Assembly (NCBI RefSeq): GCF_016765615.1
Contig: NZ_JAESWA010000017.1
Span: 372,001 to 436,000, forward strand
Source: Clostridium paridis
Lineage (GTDB): Bacteria; Bacillota; Clostridia; Clostridiales; Clostridiaceae
Direction: 5' to 3'
Length of the DNA: 64,000 nt
Below the pieces are notes generated by a model. That model made no database searches. It saw only the letters and a list, made by a program, of their open reading frames with translations, and had not been told where the DNA came from. Below, piece after piece: positions 8,910-17,750 of this stretch; the stretch's first letter is position 1, and the number at the start of each line of letters is the position of its first letter. The translations under genes were made by a program, and so were the position numbers.

Positions 8910-10913
8910 TTATTTTACTTGTTCTATAGTATATCCTTTTGATTGTAAGTATTTAAGTATTCCATCTTCTCCACTAAAATACTTAGTTGGAAGTGCAACA
9001 AAGTATTTTTTCTTATCCTTTAAATAGCCATCAATTTTTTCTGAATATTCTTTTTTATATTTTGAATCGATAGAATTCTGAAACTTACTAACAATATCAT
9101 TTAATTTTTTATAAATTTCTTCTTCTCCCGCTGGAACAATATATTTATCATTTAGCTTATTATTTATATCTTCAATATCTCCCTTCTTCCAAGCATCTAT
9201 TAAGACTAAAGTTTTATCTACATTCTTATCACTATAATATTTTAAAAGTTTTAGTGATGCATCAGCTACTTCATCTGGAGCATTTCCAACCTCTTCAATA
9301 AGCTTATATTTATCTGTAAGCTCTATTAATGGTAATTTATTTTGGCTTGCACTATAAATAACATATCTATTTGGTGAATAATTTAGATTCTCTTTATAAA
9401 TATTTATAAATGAATCAATAGAATTAACTGCTAGAATTTGAGGTTTATTATTTTTTAATTTATCATAAGGCTGATTAGATTTAGTCATCTGTTCAAAAAG
9501 TTTAGTTTTTTCTTTGTAAGCTTCCACTGCTTCACCTGAAACATGTTTTTCTATATTATCACCAGATTTTAAAATAGCAATACTATATAACTTTTGTGCA
9601 TCTACTTTATCTAAATCTGCATTTATTACTACCCCTTCTGATTGTTTTATAGCATCTTCAACTTTTGAATTTAATGGATACATGTCTTTAGTTCCATATT
9701 CAATAGTTCCATAAAGATATATTACTTCATCTCCATTTGATATTTTCCACATTGGGCCAATAATATCTGCTGATGCTTTATCATCAATTTTACTAAATGC
9801 AGGCATCTCTCCACCTGTCAATGTCCTTTGTGTACTAGCACTTGGACGACTTGAATTGGCAGCTATTAATATTACTACACAAGCTAATATAGTAAAAATA
9901 GCAAATGCTTCTTTTTTCTTATATATTTGATAGTCAGGAGATTTTTTTCTTACTACAAAATATGAGATTGTTACAGCTATTCCTGCAATAACAATAAAGT
10001 ATATAATTGAATTCCCTGCAACCTTAGGAAACATAGTAGCTATAATAACCATAAGTAATTCATGAATACAATATACCCATAAGCTCATATCTCTAAATAA
10101 TTTTGATTTTCTTTCACTTATGCTCAATTTTGAATTTAATAATCCAATAAAAATAAACGGTACTAATATTATTAATGAAACGTACATATTATGATCGATT
10201 GGAATATTATTAGTTATAAGCAAATATGCCTCTACCCCAAATATAACTGCAGATAATAATATAAATACTGCTGCTTTCTTAATTTTTTCATTTAATTTAT
10301 ATTTATTAATTATAACTCCTAAAGTTATAAATGGTACTCCAAAACATAAACCGTTTCTTGTTCTTACAAAAACACTATTATATGCACTTACTATTTTCTC
10401 AAATGGAGTACCTAAAATAAATCCATAATAGGTATCTCCAAGTAGTCCTATTGCATAGACAATTATACTTAATATTATTAAACTCTTTACCCAATTTTTT
10501 CTTAAGAATAGTGCTACAACTGCAATAGATAAAATTAATGCGGGTAAATACCATAAGCTTGGACTAATTCCATCAAATAGAATATCTTTAACTATTAACT
10601 CTATGCTATTATTTCTTTGTTTTATAAAATTAAATAGTATCACTCCATATGCTAAAGAAAATCCTAAATAATATATTAGTATTCTCTTTAAATACTTTAT
10701 TAAATATCCTTCTTTGCTATATTTTTCATAAATAAAATATCCTGTTGTTATAAAAAAGAATGGTACTGCTATTCTGGCTATTACAAAACTCAAAGTAGCA
10801 CCTGGAACCTCTCCTAAAGAAAAAAGTGCTGAAGTGTGGATTGTAATTACTAAAATTGCACAAGCAAGCCTCATTATATTAATACTATCATATGTTTTTT
10901 TAGTGTTCTCCAT
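8910..10913 (-). CDS. Membrane acyltransferase (AT3 family) fused to a degenerate TraB/GumN-like domain, copy 1
   Basis: A 667-aa fusion. Residues about 6-325 are an acyltransferase-3 domain (10 or more membrane segments, with His26 in LVITIHTSALF matching the family's catalytic His). A further membrane segment at about 335-352 should place the rest outside the cell. Residues about 390-667 resemble the TraB/GumN/PrgY (Tiki-like) fold: IYLYGTIEYGTKDMYPL at the start and GEDGILKYLQSKGYTIEQ at the end. The family's GTxH histidine is Glu405 here and the late GxGH motif reads LPTKYF, so metal-dependent proteolysis is unlikely. GGGGGG at 10922-10927 is 8 bases from the chosen ATG; a 24-codon longer frame lacks a site. 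A tandem paralogue of equal length lies upstream. Confidence 0.78.
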   Translation of the reverse strand: MENTKKTYDSINIMRLACAILVITIHTSALFSLGEVPGATLSFVIARIAVPFFFITTGYFIYEKYSKEGYLIKYLKRILIYYLGFSLAYGVILFNFIKQRNNSIELIVKDILFDGISPSLWYLPALILSIAVVALFLRKNWVKSLIILSIIVYAIGLLGDTYYGFILGTPFEKIVSAYNSVFVRTRNGLCFGVPFITLGVIINKYKLNEKIKKAAVFILLSAVIFGVEAYLLITNNIPIDHNMYVSLIILVPFIFIGLLNSKLSISERKSKLFRDMSLWVYCIHELLMVIIATMFPKVAGNSIIYFIVIAGIAVTISYFVVRKKSPDYQIYKKKEAFAIFTILACVVILIAANSSRPSASTQRTLTGGEMPAFSKIDDKASADIIGPMWKISNGDEVIYLYGTIEYGTKDMYPLNSKVEDAIKQSEGVVINADLDKVDAQKLYSIAILKSGDNIEKHVSGEAVEAYKEKTKLFEQMTKSNQPYDKLKNNKPQILAVNSIDSFINIYKENLNYSPNRYVIYSASQNKLPLIELTDKYKLIEEVGNAPDEVADASLKLLKYYSDKNVDKTLVLIDAWKKGDIEDINNKLNDKYIVPAGEEEIYKKLNDIVSKFQNSIDSKYKKEYSEKIDGYLKDKKKYFVALPTKYFSGEDGILKYLQSKGYTIEQVK

Positions 10914-11123
10914 ATCATCTACCCCCCATAATACATTAATACTAGTCTCGCCATAATATTTTGTCAATTTAGGAAAATAACCCAAATACTACTAATTAAG
11001 GTTGTTTATACCTCTTTCCCTTTTATTCTCTTCTCTTTGCTTTTCTTTTGTATTCGTTTATTTTGTTACATTTCAATCTTCTGCGATACATACAATGTAA
11101 TTTTCTTTCTTTATAAAATAATA

Positions 11124-11162
11124 GTCCAATAGAAAATAGTTTTTACCTATTTTCTATTGGAC
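11124..11162 (-). terminator. Terminator after acyltransferase/TraB copy 2
   Basis: A 16-bp perfect stem (GTCCAATAGAAAATAG) with a 7-base loop, followed on the minus strand by a T-rich stretch. It shows the two paralogues are separate transcripts. Confidence 0.8.
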
Positions 11163-11173
11163 GCCATAAATTT

Positions 11174-13177
11174 TTATTTTACTTGTTCTATAGTATACCC
11201 TTTATCTTGTAATTCTTTAAGTATTCCATCTTCTCCGCTTAAATACTGGACTGAAACCTCTACAAAATAATTCTTTTTATCCTTAATATATCCGTCTATC
11301 TTCTCAGTGTATTCTTTTTTAATTTTTAAAGTACAAGTATCATCATACTGGGTTACTATATTATTTAATTTTTTAAAATTTTCCTTTTCCTCATCTGGAA
11401 CAATATACACATCATTTAACTTATTATTTATTTCTTCTAGATTACCAGTTTTCCATGCATTTAATATATCTAAATTTTTTGACATATTGTTTTCGTTATA
11501 ATATTTTAAAAGTTTTAATGATGCATCAGCAACTTCATCTGGAACATCAATAGAATCCTGAATACTTGTATATGGATCTGTAATTTCAATTATAGGTAAT
11601 TTGTCTTTATTAGCTCTATATAAAATATATAGGTTTGGATAGTATCTTACATTATCCTTATAAGTCTGAATATATGTGTCAATACAATTCATAGCTAAAT
11701 AGCTCGGTTTTATAGGCTTTAATTTTTCATAGTCTATTTTTGTATTTAATATTTTTTCAAATTCTTTGACCTTATCTTTATATATGTCTATAGCTTCCTT
11801 TGAAACGTGTTTTTCATAAGTATCACCTTGTTTCAAATTAATCATATCATTAACTTTTCTTGGATCAATTTTATTAGAATTTGCTTCTACCACTAACCCT
11901 TCTGACTGCTTTATTGCATCTTCAACCTTAGGACTTAATGGGTACATATCCTTAGTTCCAAAATTAACAGTACCATAAAGATAAATTTTTTCATCATCCT
12001 TTGATATCTTCCACATTGGTCCAATTATATTTGAAGTTGGAGCTTTCTCATCTATTTTGTCAAAAATTGCAGTTGCCCCTCCACTTGCTGTTGCTTGTGT
12101 GCTTGGGAGTTTTGAATTTCCTGCAGCTATTATAAGTACAGAGCAAGCTAGTATTGCTGCTACTATAAATCCTTCTTTTTTCTTAAATGTTTGATAATCT
12201 GGAGATTTTTTTCTAACTGCTATATATGCAATTGTGACGCTAATACCAGCTACTACTAAGAATAAAATAACTGAATGCATAGCTACTTTAGGTGCATACT
12301 TCATAATTGTTATCATAACCAATTCATGTATACAATATATCCATAAGCTCATATCTCTAAATAGTTTAGACCGTCTTTCACTTATACCAATCTTTGAATT
12401 TAATAAACCAATAAATATAAATGGTACAACTAATGCTAATGAAATATACATATTATGGTCAATTGGTATATTATTTACTATTAGTAAATATGCCTCAATT
12501 CCAAAAATAACTGAAGATAGTATTATAAACAATGTAGATTTTTTTATCTTATCATTTAAGTTATATTTATTAATAAGTATACCTATAGTTAAAAATGGTA
12601 CTCCAAAGCAAACCCCATTTCTTGTGTGTACAAATATGCTATTATATCCATTAACAATATTTTGAATGGCTGTTCCTTCAATTAATCCATAATAAGTGTC
12701 TCCTAATAGTCCAATTGCATATACAATTACACTAAGTAGCATTAATCCTTTTACCCAATTTTTTCTTAAGAATAGTGCTACAACTACGATAGATAAAATT
12801 AATGCTGGTAAATACCATAAAGTTGGACTGAATCCATCAAACAAAAAGTCTTTTATTATTAACTCTAAGCTATAATTTCTTTGTTTAATATAACTAAACG
12901 CTAAAATTGTGTAGGCAAATGAAAATCCTAAGTAATAAATAAATATCCTTTTTAAGTATTTAAATAAATAACCCTTCTGATTAAATCTTTCATAATAGAA
13001 ATATCCTGCAGTTATAAAAAAGAACGGTACTGCAATTCTTGCAATCCCTAAGCTTAAGGTCTCTCCTGGTATTTTCCCCAAATCATAAAGTGCTGAAGTG
13101 TGAATTGTAATAACTAAAATTGCACATATCACTCTCATAATATTAATACTGTCATAAGTTTTTTTAGTACTTTCCAT
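11174..13177 (-). CDS. Membrane acyltransferase (AT3 family) fused to a degenerate TraB/GumN-like domain, copy 2
   Basis: A 667-aa paralogue of the downstream gene, alignable end to end without large gaps. The N-terminal half is an acyltransferase-3 membrane domain with ITIHTSALYDLG carrying the catalytic-type His; such domains O-acetylate peptidoglycan, polysaccharides or lipids. After an extra membrane segment comes the TraB/GumN-like domain with IYLYGTVNFGTKDMYPL, where the expected His is Asn405, and SVQYLSGEDG where GAGHLVG-type sequence is usual. AGGAGG 7 bases before the ATG at 13177 fixes the start and rejects a 35-codon longer frame. Hairpins after each copy indicate independent transcription. 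Target and physiological role are unknown; cell-envelope modification is inferred from the AT3 domain. Confidence 0.78.
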   Translation of the reverse strand: MESTKKTYDSINIMRVICAILVITIHTSALYDLGKIPGETLSLGIARIAVPFFFITAGYFYYERFNQKGYLFKYLKRIFIYYLGFSFAYTILAFSYIKQRNYSLELIIKDFLFDGFSPTLWYLPALILSIVVVALFLRKNWVKGLMLLSVIVYAIGLLGDTYYGLIEGTAIQNIVNGYNSIFVHTRNGVCFGVPFLTIGILINKYNLNDKIKKSTLFIILSSVIFGIEAYLLIVNNIPIDHNMYISLALVVPFIFIGLLNSKIGISERRSKLFRDMSLWIYCIHELVMITIMKYAPKVAMHSVILFLVVAGISVTIAYIAVRKKSPDYQTFKKKEGFIVAAILACSVLIIAAGNSKLPSTQATASGGATAIFDKIDEKAPTSNIIGPMWKISKDDEKIYLYGTVNFGTKDMYPLSPKVEDAIKQSEGLVVEANSNKIDPRKVNDMINLKQGDTYEKHVSKEAIDIYKDKVKEFEKILNTKIDYEKLKPIKPSYLAMNCIDTYIQTYKDNVRYYPNLYILYRANKDKLPIIEITDPYTSIQDSIDVPDEVADASLKLLKYYNENNMSKNLDILNAWKTGNLEEINNKLNDVYIVPDEEKENFKKLNNIVTQYDDTCTLKIKKEYTEKIDGYIKDKKNYFVEVSVQYLSGEDGILKELQDKGYTIEQVK

Positions 13178-13373
13178 TTTATCTCTCCTCCTTATACCTT
13201 TTATATACGTATGCATTTCCCTTTTTCTGTCAAAGTTAAGAAAATAATTTTTTATATTTAAATAAACAAGTATCCAATGCATATTCTAAGTTAAACTAGT
13301 AATACTATTGTTGTAAGTATTTTAAATTATTGTGCACTATACTTATTACATGTTCAAACTCCTAACTAAAAAA

Positions 13374-13402
13374 GCCATAAGTTAAAAATTTTAACTTATG
13401 GC
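13374..13402. terminator. Terminator downstream of the HsmA-like gene
   Basis: GCCATAAGTTAA pairs with TTAACTTATGGC, flanked by A runs on one side and T runs on the other, so it could work in both directions. Confidence 0.8.
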
Positions 13403-13459
13403 TTTTAAAATTATATATTTAACCAATCGATTTTTTGTATGTATAAAAATAGCTAATTC

Positions 13460-13858
13460 CTAATTCATCATTCCCATAAACATTCCTAAAAAGTACGGTA
13501 TCAACCAAACTAACCAAACAAAAATACTAAATTTATGGAACACTTTTTTTCTTTTAATATCATCTTTATAAACTACCCATGCTGCCCAACCTGCATGTAA
13601 TAACATAAGGATTATGGCTAGCATTCCTGTTATACTATGTATATTTTGAGTAAAATCAGATTTAATTTGCACTTGTCCACTATTAGCAATGTTAGTCATA
13701 ATGGTAGTACCTGTTATATCAAAAAATAATCCCACCCAGAAAACAATAACCTGATTCTTGTTTAATACTTTTGTTTTTCTCTCCCAGAAGACCCCAGTTG
13801 TATAGAAAATAAGTGCTGCTGTTATAGCTATAATTGCAATTATTAATTTAAAATCCAT
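13460..13858 (-). CDS. HsmA/TIGR03987-like four-helix membrane protein
   Basis: A 132-aa protein with four membrane segments and conserved-looking intramembrane His (NIHSITGMLAIILMLLHAGW). The pattern resembles the small HsmA/TIGR03987 family, whose paired histidines suggest haem or another cofactor, but the family is poorly characterised and I match it by memory. The ATG at 13858 has GGGGAG 10 bases upstream, while a start 19 codons earlier has no site, so the shorter form is given. It is monocistronic. Confidence 0.55.
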   Translation of the reverse strand: MDFKLIIAIIAITAALIFYTTGVFWERKTKVLNKNQVIVFWVGLFFDITGTTIMTNIANSGQVQIKSDFTQNIHSITGMLAIILMLLHAGWAAWVVYKDDIKRKKVFHKFSIFVWLVWLIPYFLGMFMGMMN

Positions 13859-14037
13859 TACTATATCACTCCCCGCGTAAAATATGTGTTCTATACCAGT
13901 ATACTCCAAATTCATTAATGTGCAATATAATTTTAGTTAATTAAATGTTGGAAAATTAAATGAGTTGAAATTATTATTTTTATACTAAATACTATAAATA
14001 TTTCCTGGTAAATATTTACTTTGAAATGTAAAAAAAT

Positions 14038-14061
14038 AGGTATTCACTCTAATGAATACCT
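14038..14061 (-). terminator. Terminator after the Spo0E-like gene
   Basis: AGGTATTCA pairs with TGAATACCT around a 6-base loop, followed on the minus strand by six T. The rest of the 319-base gap between 13859 and 14177 shows only AT-rich sequence and no gene. Confidence 0.75.
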
Positions 14062-14177
14062 TATATAAAGGAGATCTACGAAAAAAACTTATTACAAACT
14101 TATTGTAAAATTTGAATATGTCATTACTGTGACACTATAATGATAAATATGTACTTTAAATATAGTTTTTATGCTTT

Positions 14178-14333
14178 CTAACATTCCATTAATCTTCTTT
14201 TTTGCTCTATCGCCATCAACTTATCTAACTCTTGGCTCTTTACTAGTGTCCTACAATCGTTTATCCCATACATATCAATAGCTTCATGTACTTCTTCACG
14301 CTTTTTTTCTATTAACAAACTTAATTTTTTCAT
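14178..14333 (-). CDS. Spo0E-like aspartyl-phosphate phosphatase, 51 aa
   Basis: A short gene with a strong GGGAGG 8 bases before its ATG. The 51-residue product has two amphipathic helices: the first contains IEKKREEVHEAI, the second carries SQELDKLMA, matching the Spo0E-family signature SQELD-x-L. In Bacillus, members dephosphorylate Spo0A~P directly and so delay sporulation; clostridia have similar small proteins, and the same role is inferred here. A dedicated terminator follows. The reading frame, ribosome binding site, signature and terminator together make this a convincing real gene. Between its start and the gene upstream lie about 325 bases of AT-rich DNA with no recognisable feature. 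Confidence 0.82.
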   Translation of the reverse strand: MKKLSLLIEKKREEVHEAIDMYGINDCRTLVKSQELDKLMAIEQKRRLMEC

Positions 14334-14658
14334 GTTGCTACCTCCCAGGTGTCTATTTAAAACCTCTATAAAATAATAATTTCACTCAGAACGATATAAT
14401 TTTATACTAAATACTTATGCTTTATATATTTCGATATAAACTAGAGCATATATTAAGGTAGTAATTATATATATCATAAAGTCTTTTGTAAAATAGAAAA
14501 ATTTCTCTTCAAAGTTCTATATTATATATATCGTTTTTTTCTCTTAAAAATATACTATAAATTTACATAAAAGTATAGCATATCATTACAAACTATTTTA
14601 TTCCTTAAATACAAATAACTTAAAAAGAGCTGTATTGCTACAACTCCTATAACTTGTT

Positions 14659-15129
14659 TCAATGTAAAAATTTTTCCTTTATACTAAATGTAATTCCTTC
14701 ATCTTTCATTAACTTCGGTATATTTTCTAAGTCATAATATATAAATATTAATTCATAATAATACTTCAACTTGTCGGTAAATTTATTTTCTTCAATTTCT
14801 TCTGGTAATATATCGAGTAATATATGGATCGCTAACATTAGTGTTAATCTTTCTTTTATTATATTCTTTTGTGCCTCTTCACTTATTTCATTATTATTTT
14901 TTATAGGTTTAATTACTGCTGCAAAATGCACAGGAGAAAGAGATAGCTTTCCTAACCTAATAACATTGTTAGTATTAATAGTACTTATTTCTTGAATTTC
15001 AGACTCTTTCATTAATGGCAAATAATTATCTATTAACTTGGAATATGTTTTTATTACTTTATTTATTTTATTTTTATTATAATCTTGTTTCTTTTTAAAA
15101 ACTTTTTTTCTTTTTTTACTAACTGGCAT
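14659..15129 (-). CDS. Hypothetical protein with a lysine-rich N-terminus
   Basis: A 156-aa protein starting MPVSKKRKKVFKKKQDYN, a strongly basic stretch, followed by helical sequence with a short hydrophobic patch (LTLMLAIHILLDILPEEI) and an acidic, tyrosine-rich C-terminal half. No signal peptide or catalytic motif is visible, and I do not recognise a family. AGGAG 8 bases before the ATG at 15129 selects this start; a frame open for 27 more codons lacks a site. The gene stands alone, upstream of the Spo0E-like gene on the same strand. The basic tail could bind nucleic acid or membrane, but this is a guess. Confidence 0.6.
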   Translation of the reverse strand: MPVSKKRKKVFKKKQDYNKNKINKVIKTYSKLIDNYLPLMKESEIQEISTINTNNVIRLGKLSLSPVHFAAVIKPIKNNNEISEEAQKNIIKERLTLMLAIHILLDILPEEIEENKFTDKLKYYYELIFIYYDLENIPKLMKDEGITFSIKEKFLH

Positions 15130-15200
15130 TTCACAACTCTCCTTTCTCCTATATTTATATGTATATTTTAAATACTCGTGAATTTTTATTACTATAAAAA

Positions 15201-15234
15201 TAGAAAGCATATATCAGCTGATATATGCTTTCTA
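15201..15234 (-). terminator. 34-bp perfect palindrome acting as terminator
   Basis: A continuous palindrome with half-site TAGAAAGCATATATCAG, placed 2 bases from the stop of the minus-strand nitroreductase gene and followed on that strand by TTTTTATAG. Its position makes a terminator the simplest reading. Confidence 0.75.
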
Positions 15235-15236
15235 CC

Positions 15237-15836
15237 CTATTCAAATAATTTTACTCTTTCTTCAATTGGATTATAATTTTTTTCTCCTGGTGCTGAGGAT
15301 GGTTTTCCGAATGGCATCTGTGCAATAAGCTTCCAATTCTCTGGTACACTCCACTCTTTCTTTACATCGGATTCTATTAGTTCATTATAGTGCTGTAATG
15401 AAACTCCAAATCCTTCTATCTCTAAAGCTGTCCAAATGACATATTGATGCATACCATTTGATTGTTGAGCCCATACAGGAAAGTTATCTTTATACAAAGA
15501 GAATTGATTCTGTAGGGATTCTATTACACTATTATCTTCAAAATAAAGAATTGTTCCATATCCATTTTTAAAAGAATTTATTTTCTCTTCAGTTGAGCTA
15601 AATTGATCCTCTGGAACTATTTTTCTTAGTGACTCCTTTGTAATGTCCCACAATCTATCGTGTTGTTTATTAAGTAATATTATTATTCTAGTGCTTTGAG
15701 AGTTAAATGCAGAAGGTGTATGCATTACGGCGTGCTCAACTACCTCTTTTATTCTCTCATCAGCTACAACAGTTTCCTTTGTTATTCCATAATATGAACG
15801 TCTTTTTTCAACTGCATTATAAAAATCATTATTCAT
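15237..15836 (-). CDS. Nitroreductase-family protein, Frm2/HBN1-like
   Basis: A 199-aa nitroreductase-fold protein of the fatty-acid-regulation-like (Frm2/HBN1) subgroup: KRRSYYGI at the N-terminus, HTPSAFNSQSTRIIILL for FMN contact, the conserved WAQQSNGMHQYVIWTALE segment, and GFGVSLQHYNELI followed by WKLIAQMPFGKP. This subgroup reduces nitro compounds with NAD(P)H and, in yeast and lactic acid bacteria, is linked to lipid or oxidative-stress responses. GGAGG precedes the ATG. It is divergent from another nitroreductase gene about 240 bases away; the two may respond to the same stress. Confidence 0.85.
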   Translation of the reverse strand: MNNDFYNAVEKRRSYYGITKETVVADERIKEVVEHAVMHTPSAFNSQSTRIIILLNKQHDRLWDITKESLRKIVPEDQFSSTEEKINSFKNGYGTILYFEDNSVIESLQNQFSLYKDNFPVWAQQSNGMHQYVIWTALEIEGFGVSLQHYNELIESDVKKEWSVPENWKLIAQMPFGKPSSAPGEKNYNPIEERVKLFE

Positions 15837-15993
15837 TTAAATTACCTCCATTTATCATTTATAATATAAATTATTAACTTACTTTTTGATATTTACTTTA
15901 ATTAAATTATTGCACTTTTTTCTCTCTTCGTCAAGATATATTCTCCTCAAATATATTAAAAATATGTGAGTTTACTTACTTTTATATATTAAC

Positions 15994-16023
15994 TTGACAT
16001 TTATAAGCTACTTGTCATATTAT
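15994..16023 (+). promoter_or_regulatory. Promoter of the nitroreductase gene with an embedded inverted repeat
   Basis: A consensus TTGACA at 15994-15999 and TATTAT at 16018-16023 are 18 bases apart. TGACA inside the -35 is mirrored by TGTCA at 16013-16017, so a regulator could cover the promoter. The start codon is 52 bases downstream. Confidence 0.6.
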
Positions 16024-16074
16024 AGTACTATAGGTAATTTTTCTAATACATTATATATACATAGGGGGAACATA

Positions 16075-16701
16075 ATGTCAGAATTAAAAGAAATAATAGA
16101 GAATAGACGTTCAGCAAATAATTTTATTGAAGGTGTTAAAATACCTGATAGCCATTTTAACGAAATTTTTGAGCAATTGAAACTAGCTCCATCTTGTTTT
16201 AATATTCAACATGCACATTATTTAGTTATTAATGATATTGACAAAAAGGAAGCTCTAAGAAAGGCTGCTTTTAATCAATATAAACTTCATACTGCTTCGG
16301 CTGCTATATTGGTACTAGGTGATAAAGACGCATATAAAAACGCCGCTAATATTTATTCTGGAATGCTTAACTTAGGTATTATGAGTAAATTAGATTATGA
16401 TAATATGGTAAGAGATATAGATAATCTTTACGAAAGTAGAGGGGAAGGTTTTAAATACGATGAAGCAATAAGAAATGCATCTCTTTCTGCGATGATGTTC
16501 ATGCTTATAGCAAAAGATAAGGGCTGGGATACTTGTCCTATGATTGGATTTAATTCAGATGAGGTTCGTAAGTTATTTAATATTCCAGACAATCTCGAAA
16601 TTGCACTTCTTATTGCTATGGGCAAAGAAGATACATCAAAACGCAGATTAAGAGGTTACAGAAAACCTGTAGGTGAATTTGTTAACTATAATGGCTTTTA
16701 A
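16075..16701 (+). CDS. Nitroreductase-family protein
   Basis: A 208-aa FMN-dependent nitroreductase-fold protein. It starts MSELKEIIENRRSANNF, with the Arg-Arg-Ser FMN phosphate motif, then APSCFNIQHAHYLVI, and ends with GWDTCPMIGFNSDEV and a glycine-rich IAMGKEDTSKRRLRGYRKP segment like that of YdfN/YodC-type enzymes. The ATG at 16075 follows GGGGGAA; an ORF open 27 codons upstream has no ribosome site and overlaps the promoter. It is the fourth nitroreductase within about 10 kb. The likely role is reduction of quinones or nitroaromatics. Confidence 0.85.
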   Translation: MSELKEIIENRRSANNFIEGVKIPDSHFNEIFEQLKLAPSCFNIQHAHYLVINDIDKKEALRKAAFNQYKLHTASAAILVLGDKDAYKNAANIYSGMLNLGIMSKLDYDNMVRDIDNLYESRGEGFKYDEAIRNASLSAMMFMLIAKDKGWDTCPMIGFNSDEVRKLFNIPDNLEIALLIAMGKEDTSKRRLRGYRKPVGEFVNYNGF

Positions 16702-16705
16702 AATG

Positions 16706-16732
16706 AAATAGGGTGCTTTCTGCACCCTATTT
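16706..16732. terminator. Terminator between convergent nitroreductase and thiY-like genes
   Basis: An 11-bp perfect stem (AAATAGGGTGC) with a 5-base loop, usable in both directions. Confidence 0.85.
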
Positions 16733-16745
16733 TAATGAAACTTTT

Positions 16746-17750
16746 CTATTTTATTATTTGCTCAAAAACGTCTTTGCTATTTACATCTGTCTTAAGTAAA
16801 TTCTTATCTTTTAACCATTTTATATTCCCAGCCCAATTAGCTTCATCCTGAGTTAGAAAATCTCCACTTTTATCTTCCATTAATGGTAAAAGTATATCTA
16901 AACTCTTCTTTTCTACATCTGAATCAAGAGGGAAACTCTTATCTTGTGCTTTTAACACTAAATCTAATGCTTTATCAGGATTCTTTTTAGTATAATCAAA
17001 TCCTTTCTTAACAGCATTAAGGAACGCTTGTATTTTTTCATTATCGTTCTTTATAGCGTCATCACTAGCTACAAAAGTTAATTCATAATTGTTTGGAACA
17101 CCATAGTCAGCTGGGTTAAATGTAACTAATTCAACTCCGTCTTTTTCTAGTAGTATTTTTTCATGATTTATATATCCACCAATTATTGCATCTACTCTTT
17201 TAGATTGAATAGAACTCATTAAATCATATCCTACATCTACAAAATCGATTTTTGATGGATCTCCTCCAGCTTTTTGTACCATAGCTTTTACAGTTTCTTT
17301 ATCTATATCAAATGAAGCATAGCCAACTTTTTTTCCTTCTAAATCTTTTAATGTTTTAACACCTGAATCTTTCCTTACCATCAATTGATTTAAAGAACTT
17401 CTAACTATAGCTCCTACTGATTTTACTGGAATGTTTTCTCCTCTTGCTAATATTATTTGTTTAGGATAACTAATTGCAAAATCTGCTTTATTAGCAGCTA
17501 CTAATTTAATTCCGTCATCAGTTCCAGCTGGTGTTATCAGGTTAACTTTTAATCCAGCTTCTTTAAAATATCCTTGTTCTTCTGCAGCATATAAAAATGC
17601 GTGAACAGCATTCGGATACCAATCTAAAAGAACATTAACTTCTTTTAAATCCTTACTTGTACTTTGTTCTTCCTTTTTACTACATGCTGTTAATGCTAAA
17701 CTAAATAGCATAACAATAGCTAAAATAATACTAAATCTTCTTAATTTCAT
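16746..17750 (-). CDS. thiY: ABC transporter substrate-binding lipoprotein for a thiamine pyrimidine precursor (ThiY-like)
   Basis: A 334-aa NMT1/THI5-like solute-binding protein. The N-terminus MKLRRFSIILAIVMLF leads to a lipobox LTACSKKE, so it is lipid-anchored outside the membrane. The body has the family pattern VLLDWYPNAVHAFLYAAEEQGYF near residue 40 and AGTDDGIKLVAANKADFAISYP. Together with ThiX, ThiZ and TenA, under a TPP riboswitch, it most likely binds formylaminopyrimidine or HMP salvaged from degraded thiamine. It is last in the operon; its start overlaps the permease gene by 20 bases and has its own AAGGAG. Confidence 0.85.
   Translation of the reverse strand: MKLRRFSIILAIVMLFSLALTACSKKEEQSTSKDLKEVNVLLDWYPNAVHAFLYAAEEQGYFKEAGLKVNLITPAGTDDGIKLVAANKADFAISYPKQIILARGENIPVKSVGAIVRSSLNQLMVRKDSGVKTLKDLEGKKVGYASFDIDKETVKAMVQKAGGDPSKIDFVDVGYDLMSSIQSKRVDAIIGGYINHEKILLEKDGVELVTFNPADYGVPNNYELTFVASDDAIKNDNEKIQAFLNAVKKGFDYTKKNPDKALDLVLKAQDKSFPLDSDVEKKSLDILLPLMEDKSGDFLTQDEANWAGNIKWLKDKNLLKTDVNSKDVFEQIIK

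Noticed and set aside
15201-15234. 34-bp perfect palindrome as a regulator-binding site or recombination site
   Set aside because: It directly follows a stop codon on the minus strand and has T-rich sequence after it, so a transcription terminator explains it.
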